Shown here: positions 7,803-13,685 of the stretch, piece after piece
Layout of the letters: each line of letters begins with the position of its first letter
How positions within the stretch are numbered: the first letter of the stretch is position 1
Assembly (NCBI GenBank): GCA_022573605.1
Contig: JACZTQ010000053.1
Coordinates: 1 to 13,685 of the forward strand
Source: Pseudomonadota bacterium
GTDB lineage: Bacteria; Pseudomonadota; Alphaproteobacteria; Rhodobacterales; Rhodobacteraceae
DNA: 13,685 nucleotides
Direction of reading: 5' to 3'
Notes under the pieces: generated by a model
What the model was told of the DNA's origin: nothing
The model's input: only the letters and a program-made list of their open reading frames with translations
Database searches by the model: none
Translations under genes and position numbers: made by a program

Positions 7803-9086
7803 ATGTTTAAATTTGCCTCAATCGCGGTTGCGGCCGCATTGATGATGGCAGGTGCTTCGGCACAGGCCGATGTGAAGAAGATCAGGCTGGAGCCCTTTGT
7901 CTCCGGACTCAACGCGCCCCTTGCGATGGTGCAGCCACCCGGCGACAGCCGCATGTTCGTCGTTGAGCAGTGGGGCCGGATACTGATCATCGAGGATGGC
8001 GAGTTGAACGGCACGCCGTTTCTCGACATCCGCAACCTGGTCATCGACCGGTACCCGGATTTCGACGAGCGCGGCCTGCTGGGCCTCGCCTTCCACCCGG
8101 ATTTCGCCAACAATGGCAAGTTCTATGTGTCCTATTCCACCCAGACCGATTGGAAAGGGAGTCGGGCGAAATTGTTCTGGTGGGACCACAGCAACGTGGT
8201 CGCCGAGTACACCGTCTCGGCCGACGATCCGGATGAGGCCGACCCGAACTCGGGCCGCGTCATCTCGACCATCCCCTGGCCGCAGTTCAACCACAACGGT
8301 CACTGGCTCGGCTTCGGCCCGGACGGGATGCTCTATATCTCCACCGGTGACGGCGGCTACGCCAACGACTGGGGCATCGGCCACAACCCGGAGATCGGCA
8401 ACGGGCAGGACATGCTCGACCTGCACGGCAAGATCCTGCGGGTCGATCCGGCCACCGGCGAGGCCGCCGCAGGCAACCCGCATATCGGCGACGACGATTA
8501 CGACCCGAAGATCTGGGCGTCGGGTTTGCGCAACCCGTGGCGGTGCTCGTTCGACATCGGCGGCGACAACGAGCTTTTCTGCGCCGATGTGCAGCAGAAC
8601 AGCTTCGAGGAGGTCGATATCATCGTCGCCGGCGCCAACTACGGCTGGCGCGTGGTTGAGGGAACGCACTGCTTCGACTTCCTGAACCCCAACGACCATC
8701 CGGCGAGCTGCGGCGACCAGTCGAGCTTCACGGCGCCGATCCTGGAGCACAACAACTGCAAAGCGCAGCCCGAAGGCTGCCTTGGCACCTCGGTAACCGG
8801 CGGCTATGTCTATCGCGGGGCGCATTCCGACTGGGACGGCACCTATATCTACGGCGACTGGTCGAAGCAGTTCGGCGTGATGGACGGCATGGTCCTGATG
8901 GGCACCAGGAACGATGACGGCACCTGGAAGCGCCACGAGACCGAGATCGTCAACATGGACGGCAACACGCCTTACATCCTCGCCTTCGCGCAGGACGAGG
9001 CGGGCGAGGTCTATGCGCTGACCTCGCTCACCACCGGCCCCGTCGGCAGCCTGGACACGATCTACCGGGTCGTGCCCGCGAACTGA
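7803..9086 (+). CDS. Periplasmic PQQ-dependent sugar dehydrogenase
   Basis: A 427-residue member of the soluble glucose/sorbosone dehydrogenase family, a six-bladed propeller that oxidises aldoses or other sugars with PQQ and calcium. Residues 1-22 form a signal peptide ending ASAQA, so the enzyme is exported. Typical motifs follow in order: LNAPLAM, RMFVVEQWGRI, ERGLLGLAFHPDF, NHNGHWLGFGPDG with LYISTGDGG, LHGKILRVDP, ASGLRNPWRCSFD, GANYGW, and TGGYVYRG. I start at 7803 because AGGGAGGA lies 8 bases upstream and a signal peptide begins there; the frame is open 90 codons further but without homology. Six cysteines in the C-terminal half suggest disulfides. A c-type cytochrome follows 85 bases downstream and is the likely electron acceptor. 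Family assignment is firm; the substrate is unknown. Confidence 0.9.
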   Translation: MFKFASIAVAAALMMAGASAQADVKKIRLEPFVSGLNAPLAMVQPPGDSRMFVVEQWGRILIIEDGELNGTPFLDIRNLVIDRYPDFDERGLLGLAFHPDFANNGKFYVSYSTQTDWKGSRAKLFWWDHSNVVAEYTVSADDPDEADPNSGRVISTIPWPQFNHNGHWLGFGPDGMLYISTGDGGYANDWGIGHNPEIGNGQDMLDLHGKILRVDPATGEAAAGNPHIGDDDYDPKIWASGLRNPWRCSFDIGGDNELFCADVQQNSFEEVDIIVAGANYGWRVVEGTHCFDFLNPNDHPASCGDQSSFTAPILEHNNCKAQPEGCLGTSVTGGYVYRGAHSDWDGTYIYGDWSKQFGVMDGMVLMGTRNDDGTWKRHETEIVNMDGNTPYILAFAQDEAGEVYALTSLTTGPVGSLDTIYRVVPAN

Positions 9087-9115
9087 TCCGCCGCAGGGAG
9101 CGGACGAACGAATCC

Positions 9116-9139
9116 GCGCCGTCCCTTCGGGGGCGGTGC
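9116..9139 (+). promoter_or_regulatory. Intercistronic hairpin with a UUCG tetraloop
   Basis: A 10-bp stem (9116-9125 with 9130-9139, including two G-U pairs) closes a C(UUCG)G tetraloop, one of the most stable RNA hairpins known. It sits 29 bases after the PQQ dehydrogenase stop and 32 bases before the cytochrome start. It has no U-run, so full termination is unlikely. It could protect the upstream message or set the ratio of the two proteins. Confidence 0.55.
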
Positions 9140-9171
9140 TTCAGGTTGTGGACAATCGAGAGAGACCGGGA

Positions 9172-9669
9172 ATGATGAAACGCATCTGCGCCGCGGCCCT
9201 GTTGGGCATGTTCGCCATCGGGTCCGGCGCGACCGCGAGCGCGGCCGGGCTGACCGAGGAAAGGGTGCGCGAGATCGCCGCCGAAGTGGCCGCCGAGGTG
9301 GCCGCCAAAGTGGCCGAACAGGTCGCCCGCGAAGTGGCCGAGGAGGTTGCCGCCAGGATTGCCGAAGAATATCTCGAGGACAATGCGGGCGAGGACATCG
9401 AGCTGGTGTTCACCCCCGAATTTCTTGCCGACCCGGAACATATCGCCGCCGGCAAGGAGATCTGGATGGGGCAATGCACCCTTTGCCACGGGGCGAAGTC
9501 CTATCCCGGCAAGGCGCCGAAGCTGAAGCCGAAACGCTACACGCCGAATTTCGTCTATGACCGGATCACCAACGGTTTCCGCAAGATGCCCCCCTGGCGG
9601 GATGTCTATGACGAGGAGGAACGGATGGATCTGGTCGCCTGGGTTCTGAGCCGGAAGTTCTCGCCGTGA
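9172..9669 (+). CDS. Exported c-type cytochrome with a tetrad-repeat helix
   Basis: A 165-residue secreted monohaem cytochrome c. A signal peptide (about 1-24, ending ATASA) is followed by residues 27-67, where I35, V39, V43, V47, V51, V55, V59 and I63 recur every four residues among Ala and Glu. The DNA shows the same 12-base periodicity. The haem site is CTLCH (102-106) and the probable axial Met is Met139 in KMPPW, with the usual final helix (MDLVAWVLS). The start at 9172 gives the signal peptide directly; the frame also opens 12 codons upstream inside the hairpin. It lies right after the PQQ dehydrogenase and probably takes its electrons to the respiratory chain, as in other PQQ dehydrogenase-cytochrome pairs. 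The long helix may tether or oligomerise the protein; I know no named family with it. Confidence 0.85.
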   Translation: MMKRICAAALLGMFAIGSGATASAAGLTEERVREIAAEVAAEVAAKVAEQVAREVAEEVAARIAEEYLEDNAGEDIELVFTPEFLADPEHIAAGKEIWMGQCTLCHGAKSYPGKAPKLKPKRYTPNFVYDRITNGFRKMPPWRDVYDEEERMDLVAWVLSRKFSP

Positions 9670-9685
9670 CCGGCGCTCCCCGCAC

Positions 9686-10039
9686 TCAGCCCCGCCGCGC
9701 GCGCAGCACCGTGAGGCCGGCGATCAGCATGGCGGCGGTGACGATCATCATGCCCATGCCCTCGCGCGCGGTCTCGGTCTGCCACCACACGTCCTGCATC
9801 CACCAGTCGGGCGTTGCCGGCCAGTAATAGGTGACGCCGCCAAACGAGGCGGCGAGAAAGAGAGCGAAGACCTGCGCCAACCGGCGCGAGGCGAACACGC
9901 CGGGGCGATAGGCGGCCAGGCCGGTGAAAACCGCGCCGATACCGTAGATCAGGACCCAAAGCAGGACATCGGGGTCGTTGTACTGGACCGCGGTGAAGAG
10001 GATGAGAAGCAAGCAGAGCACGCCGTTGACGATGCGCAT
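9686..10039 (-). CDS. TMEM220-family membrane protein
   Basis: A 117-residue integral membrane protein with four predicted helices (about 4-18, 25-44, 53-72 and 94-112). Its QYNDPDVLLWVLIYGIGAV segment is the signature of the TMEM220 family, present in bacteria and animals and of unknown function. A Trp- and Tyr-rich loop (TYYWPATPDWWMQDVWW) precedes the last helix. The ATG at 10039 has GGAGA just upstream. It converges with the cytochrome gene (16 bases between stops) and diverges from eboD, 88 bases away, so it is probably transcribed alone from a promoter in that shared gap. Confidence 0.8.
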   Translation of the reverse strand: MRIVNGVLCLLLILFTAVQYNDPDVLLWVLIYGIGAVFTGLAAYRPGVFASRRLAQVFALFLAASFGGVTYYWPATPDWWMQDVWWQTETAREGMGMMIVTAAMLIAGLTVLRARRG

Positions 10040-10127
10040 GTCGGGTCTCCGTTCCGGTTTTCGGCTATCGCGACCGCGCCCAGTCTAGAAGCGAATTGCC
10101 TGCTCGCCAAAGCAAATCGGAGATGCG

Positions 10128-11348
10128 ATGTACGCCGAGAAAGCGATAATCGGGGAGACCGGAAAGCTTGGCGCCGGCGCGGCGACCCGGCTCTACTGGC
10201 AGCGGTTTTCGGTGCCGTTCGAGTATCCGGTCGCCTTCACCCGTCACCTGTTCGCGCCCGAAAATACTCTGCTGGCCGATGTGGTGGTGCTGCGCGAGGC
10301 CGAAAAGCGGCACAAGTGCCTGGTCTATGTCGATGACGGGCTGGCCGCGGCCCGGCCCGGCCTGATCCCCGCGATCGTCGCCTATTTCGACGCCCACGCG
10401 GCGCGGATGGAGTTGTTGGAGGCGCCTCATCTGGCGCCCGGCGGTGAGCGGATCAAGTGCGAGCTGACCCATATCGAGGCGGTTCAGGACACCATCCACC
10501 GGCTCGGCGTGGACCGGCATTCGTTCGTCATCGCGGTCGGCGGCGGGGCGGTGCTGGACGCGGTCGGGCTGGCGGCGGCGACGGCGCATCGCGGGGTGCG
10601 TCACATCCGGGCGCCCTCCACCGTGTTGTCGCAGAACGACAGCGGGGTCGGGGTCAAGAACGCGGTCAACCTGAACGGGGTGAAGAACTTCATCGGCGCC
10701 TTCGCCCCGCCCTGGGCGGTGCTGAACGATTTCGAGCTTCTGGGCAGCCTGGCGCCGCGCGACCGGCGGGCCGGGATCGCCGAGGCGATCAAGGTGGCGC
10801 TGATCCGGGACGGGGATTTCTTCGCCTGGCTGGAGGCGAACGCCGACCGCCTGGCCACTTTCGAGCCGGCGGCCGAGGAGCAGATGATCCGCCGTTCGGC
10901 GGAGTTGCACATGCGCCAGATCGCCCATGGCGGCGACCCGTTCGAACTCGGCTCGGCCCGCCCGCTCGATTTCGGCCACTGGTCGGCGCACCGGCTCGAG
11001 GGGCTGACCCACAACCATCTGAGCCACGGCGAGGCGGTGGCGATCGGGGTGGCGCTGGATGCGCGCTATTCGGTGCTGAGCGGGCTGTTGGCCGAGGGCG
11101 AGGAAGTGCGGGTGGCGGCGCTGCTGGAGCATCTGGGCCTGCGCCTCTGGCATCCGGCGCTGGTCAGGTCCGGCGCCGGCGGGGCGCCGGCGATCCTGAC
11201 CGGTCTGCGCGAATTCCGCGAGCATCTGGGGGGCGAGCTAACGGTCACCCTGCTCGCGCGCATCGGCGAGGGCGTCGAGGTGCACGCGATGGACCATGCG
11301 CTGGTGATGCAGTCGATCGACTGGTTGCGGGCGCGCGAGGGCGGCTGA
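10128..11348 (+). CDS. eboD: EboD, 3-dehydroquinate synthase homologue of the ebo cluster
   Basis: A 406-residue sugar-phosphate cyclase-like protein. It keeps the nucleotide-binding glycine cluster AVGGGAVLD (136-144), RAPSTVLSQNDSGVGVKN, and the metal-ligand set of dehydroquinate synthases: Glu219 (IAEAIK), His284 (DFGHWSAH) and His300 (LSHGEAVAIG). The N-terminus QRFSVPFEYPVAFTRHLF is characteristic of EboD rather than AroB. The ebo genes occur in many bacteria and in eustigmatophyte algal plastids. In Nostoc punctiforme they are needed to move a scytonemin precursor to the periplasm; the EboD reaction is not known to me. GGAG is 5 bases before the ATG. It is the first gene of a tight plus-strand operon; eboE starts on the next base after its stop. 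Confidence 0.88.
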   Translation: MYAEKAIIGETGKLGAGAATRLYWQRFSVPFEYPVAFTRHLFAPENTLLADVVVLREAEKRHKCLVYVDDGLAAARPGLIPAIVAYFDAHAARMELLEAPHLAPGGERIKCELTHIEAVQDTIHRLGVDRHSFVIAVGGGAVLDAVGLAAATAHRGVRHIRAPSTVLSQNDSGVGVKNAVNLNGVKNFIGAFAPPWAVLNDFELLGSLAPRDRRAGIAEAIKVALIRDGDFFAWLEANADRLATFEPAAEEQMIRRSAELHMRQIAHGGDPFELGSARPLDFGHWSAHRLEGLTHNHLSHGEAVAIGVALDARYSVLSGLLAEGEEVRVAALLEHLGLRLWHPALVRSGAGGAPAILTGLREFREHLGGELTVTLLARIGEGVEVHAMDHALVMQSIDWLRAREGG

Positions 11349-12533
11349 GTGCGCACCCCGGACGGGCGCGGCTGGCTCACCTACTGCCTGAACATCCATC
11401 CGGCGGAAAGCTGGGCGGCGGTGCGCGCCGCGCTTCTGGGTCCGACCCGGGCGATCAAGGCCAGGGTCTGCGCGGATGCACCCTTCGCGGTCGGGCTGCG
11501 TTTCTCGGCCGAGACCGTGCGCGACCTTGCCGAGCCCGCGGCGCGCGCCGACCTGGTGCGGATTCTGGCGGAGGAAGACTACCGCGCCGTCACCGTCAAC
11601 GGCTTTCCCTACGGCCCGTTCCACGACACGCGGGTCAAGCAGGACGTGTATCGGCCCGACTGGCGCAGCGCCGAGCGCCTCGCCTACACCAATGCGCTGG
11701 CCGATCTGATGGCCGCGATCGCGCCCGACGGCGAGCCCGTCAGCCTCAGCACCGTGCCCGGCGCGTTCAAGGCGCTGGGCGCCGGGGCGGAGGCGGAGAT
11801 CGCCGCGAACTACCTGCGCGCCGCCGCCCATTGCGCCCGGCTGCGCGACCGCACCGGGGTCGAGGTCGCCATCGCCATCGAGCCGGAGCCCTGTTGCTTT
11901 CTGGAGACGGTGGCGGAATCGGTGGCCTTTTTCGAGGCCTATCTGTTCTGGGACCGGGCGGTGGGAGTGATGGCCGATCTCGCCGGGCTGAGCCGGGGCG
12001 AGGCGGCCGCCGCCCTGCCCCGGCATCTTGGCCTCTGCTATGATGTGTGCCACGCCGCCGTGGAGTTTGAAGACCCCGCCGCCAGCCTTGCGGCGCTGGC
12101 TGCTGCCGGGGTTCCGATCCACAAGCTGCAACTCAGTTCGGCGTTGCGGATCGCACGGGTCGATGCGCACGCGCGGGCGGCGCTGGCCGCCTTCGACGAG
12201 CCGACCTATCTGCATCAGGTGGTGGCGCGGCGCGGCGCAGACCTCGCCCGTGTCTCCGACCTGCCCGAGGCGCTGGGGCGCGGGGCGGCGGCGGATGGCG
12301 AGGAATGGCGGGTGCATTTCCATCTGCCTATCTTCGTGCGCGAGTTGCCCGATTTCGACACCACGCAGGATTTCCTCGCCGAGGTGCTGGCGCTGCACCG
12401 GGCGGCGCCGATCTCGCCTCATCTGGAGGTCGAGACCTATACTTGGGGCGTGCTGCCCGAGGCACTGACCCGCGATGGCCTGGAAGCCGCCGTGACGCGC
12501 GAGATCGATTGGGTGAAGGATCGGCTGACGTGA
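11349..12533 (+). CDS. eboE: EboE, TIM-barrel metabolite traffic protein
   Basis: A 394-residue protein of the xylose isomerase-like TIM-barrel type, assigned to EboE by its order of motifs: TYCLNIHPAESW (11-22), VNGFPYGPFHDTRVK (83-97) with VYRPDW, STVPG, IEPEPCCFLET (177-187), LGLCYDVCHAAVEFEDP (227-243), KLQLSSAL, YLHQVV, HFHLPIF and HLEVETYTWGVLP. Conserved Glu178, Asp232, His235 and a late Glu could bind a metal as in sugar-phosphate isomerase/epimerase barrels; activity is unproven. The start is GTG at 11349, directly after the eboD stop and 10 residues before the conserved block, so translation is probably coupled. Its stop overlaps the eboC start by 4 bases (GTGA). Confidence 0.88.
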   Translation: MRTPDGRGWLTYCLNIHPAESWAAVRAALLGPTRAIKARVCADAPFAVGLRFSAETVRDLAEPAARADLVRILAEEDYRAVTVNGFPYGPFHDTRVKQDVYRPDWRSAERLAYTNALADLMAAIAPDGEPVSLSTVPGAFKALGAGAEAEIAANYLRAAAHCARLRDRTGVEVAIAIEPEPCCFLETVAESVAFFEAYLFWDRAVGVMADLAGLSRGEAAAALPRHLGLCYDVCHAAVEFEDPAASLAALAAAGVPIHKLQLSSALRIARVDAHARAALAAFDEPTYLHQVVARRGADLARVSDLPEALGRGAAADGEEWRVHFHLPIFVRELPDFDTTQDFLAEVLALHRAAPISPHLEVETYTWGVLPEALTRDGLEAAVTREIDWVKDRLT

Positions 12534-13189
12534 ACTGGCGCACATGGTTGAAGCTGGGGCGGGTATCGAATCTGCCCACGGTCTGGTCCAACGGGCTGGC
12601 GGGTTGGGCGCTGTCCGGCGCGGCGCTGCCGATGTCCGGGGCCTGCGACTTGGCCCTTCTCCTCCTCGCTCTGTCGCTTTTCTACGTGGCGGGCATGTAT
12701 CTGAATGACGCCTTCGACGCGCGCATCGATGCGCGCGAGCGGGCGGAACGGCCGATTCCCCTGGGCGAGGCCGGGCGGGGGACGGTTTTCGCCCTCGGTT
12801 TCGCCATGCTTGCCCTCGGCGCGCTGATTGCCTTCGCGCTGGGCGCGGGGGTGGGGCTGGCTGGACTGGCGCTGGCCGGGATGGTGGTGCTCTATGACTG
12901 GCTGCACAAGCGCACCGTGCTCAGCCCGTTGATCATGGGCGCCTGCCGGCTGCTGACCTATGTGACGGCGGCCTTCGCCGCAGGCGGGCTGACCGGGGCG
13001 CTCTGGGTAGGAGCGGCCGGACTGTTCTGCCATGTGGTCGGGCTGACCTACGCCGCGAAACAGGAAGCCTATGACCGCATCGGCGCCGCCTGGCCGCTGG
13101 CGGTGATGGCGGTTCCAGTGGTGATCGGGGCGACGATGCGGGAGGGCACGGTCGCGGCGCTGCTGTTCGGTGATACCCGTATCACGTAA
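12530..13189 (+). pseudogene. eboC: EboC, UbiA-type prenyltransferase, truncated at the C-terminus
   Basis: An integral-membrane prenyltransferase of the UbiA superfamily. GTG at 12530 overlaps the eboE stop. The protein starts LKLGRVSNLPTVWSNGLAG and has the first Asp-rich motif NDAFDARID (59-67), RPIP, LYDWLHKR, SPLIMGACRLLTYVTAA and GLTYAAKQE, all typical of EboC. It stops at 219 residues, about 70 short of the usual length. Residues after about 206 (TVAALLFGDTRIT) are antisense to a phage tail gene whose frame is clearly conserved there, so they are not genuine EboC sequence. The last helices are therefore lost and function is doubtful. Either the gene was broken by a rearrangement, or the end is an assembly artefact and the real gene is whole. 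Confidence 0.8.
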
Positions 13190-13387
13190 CCCGAACTGGT
13201 GTTCCCATGTATCTAACTCTCGGGTGGTTTCTGGGAATATATCGAGCCATATTTCATCAATGAACGTTTTAACGTCCGAACCAGTACCCGAAAGACCTTC
13301 AAAAAACTGTCGAAGTTTTTTATCTACAGTAATACGCCATGCACGGGCGTTAGGTAATAAATGTTTGAATATGTGTAAGAACATCAT
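13148..13387 (-). pseudogene. Phage tail protein, Mu gp48/YmfQ-like (DUF2313), truncated
   Basis: The 80 recognisable residues begin MMFLHIFKHLLPNARAWR and include the block IWLDIFPETTRELDTWE (46-62) followed by HQFGL (63-67), then ITEQQRRDR (72-80). This is the N-terminal pattern of gp48/YmfQ-type tail proteins (LLP-G-AW; P-TA-ELL--WE--LGL; --RR), which act in baseplate assembly. The start overlaps the upstream gp47-like stop as ATGATG over TGA. After Arg80 the frame stays open only because it runs antisense through the GC-rich eboC gene, and homology ends. Full-length relatives are about 200 residues, so more than half is missing. Confidence 0.7.
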
Positions 13388-13685
13388 ACAAAGGTTACCG
13401 TGGCCGCTTTCGATTTCTCACCTATACCTAATGCAAAAAGTTCGATATTTACACCGTTTTGTGTGACAATTACCGAACTAAAAATCCCACCAGCAGCACT
13501 AACTATATCATCCACTACACCACCTACCGCGCTGCGGGTAATACGATCCCGTCTTGGTAAAATAGACAGTCCATCTATAAAAGGCTCCCTATTGAAAAAA
13601 TATTCTTCAACAGAATCAGTAATAGTTGATTGAACTTGCGCTAAATTATCTACGATAAGACCTGTAACGCGAACATCGAACCCAG
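13384..13685 (-). CDS. Phage baseplate J/gp47-like protein, C-terminal part (partial)
   Basis: Incomplete at the window edge; 99 residues before the stop are present. They read FDVRVTGLIVDNLAQVQ, then SVEEYFFNREP, GLSILPRRDRITRSAV, DDIVSAAGG and VIVTQNG. This is the C-terminal layout of baseplate J family proteins: a strand pair of the V-I-GL type, a helix with many E/A residues, a -R/P- turn, the R-I---I segment and a final beta sheet. In Mu and e14 the gp47/YmfP gene lies directly before gp48/YmfQ, exactly as here, with a 4-base overlap. It would be part of a contractile or related tail baseplate. Confidence 0.65.
   Translation of the reverse strand, partial: GFDVRVTGLIVDNLAQVQSTITDSVEEYFFNREPFIDGLSILPRRDRITRSAVGGVVDDIVSAAGGIFSSVIVTQNGVNIELFALGIGEKSKAATVTFV

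Larger units (their letters stand above)
13148..13685. mobile_element. Phage-derived segment (tail/baseplate genes), left boundary about 13148
   Basis: From about 13148 to the end the base composition changes sharply: 13201-13260 is roughly 40% GC, against about two-thirds in the neighbouring host genes. Codon use is AT-ended. Two overlapping minus-strand genes encode baseplate or tail proteins of the Mu/e14 type. No integrase, attachment repeat or phage end sequence is visible at the boundary, and the phage gene itself is cut there. It is therefore not a normal prophage end. Confidence 0.75.

Noticed and set aside
12437..13147. Continuation of the phage tail frame through eboC
   Set aside because: The frame is open but antisense to a well-conserved EboC, and phage homology ends at about 13148.

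Overview
The window looks like chromosomal DNA from a GC-rich alphaproteobacterium. The grounds are strongly GC-biased third codon positions, Tad-pilus pseudopilin genes, and an intergenic inverted repeat built on GGGCTTGACCCGG, a type common in Alphaproteobacteria. I cannot name a genus. The left edge starts inside a short hairpin repeat and the right edge stops inside a gene, so this may be a whole assembled contig.

Layout. (1) 111-1529: dihydrolipoyl dehydrogenase, followed by a 59-residue secreted or lipoprotein-like peptide. (2) 2041-4964, minus strand: a Tad pseudopilin module with one TadG-like gene and two paralogous TadE-like genes. Each tadE carries its own copy of the same promoter and far-upstream element. 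(3) 5109-5565: three tRNA genes (Gly-GCC, Pro-CGG, Gln-UUG), each with a readable sigma70-type promoter. (4) 5628-7590: an intact IlvD/Edd sugar-acid dehydratase between the C-terminal remnants of an aldehyde dehydrogenase and of a short-chain dehydrogenase, apparently the ruins of a sugar-acid oxidation cluster. (5) 7803-9669: a periplasmic PQQ-dependent sugar dehydrogenase and a c-type cytochrome with an unusual tetrad-repeat helix, probably an electron-transfer pair. (6) 9686-10039, minus: a TMEM220-family membrane protein. (7) 10128-about 13148: eboD, eboE and a truncated eboC of the ebo metabolite-traffic cluster, packed with no gaps. (8) About 13148-13685, minus: a much AT-richer segment carrying Mu/e14-type phage baseplate genes (gp47-like and gp48-like).

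The most notable points are the duplicated tadE regulatory unit with exact spacing conservation, the partial ebo cluster in the order D-E-C, and the breakpoint near 13148. At that breakpoint eboC and the phage tail gene are both cut, on opposite strands, which means either an illegitimate rearrangement or a chimeric assembly. I found no CRISPR array, transposase, integrase or convincing riboswitch. No wholly new system is demonstrated; the ebo cluster and the tadE control regions are the best leads.
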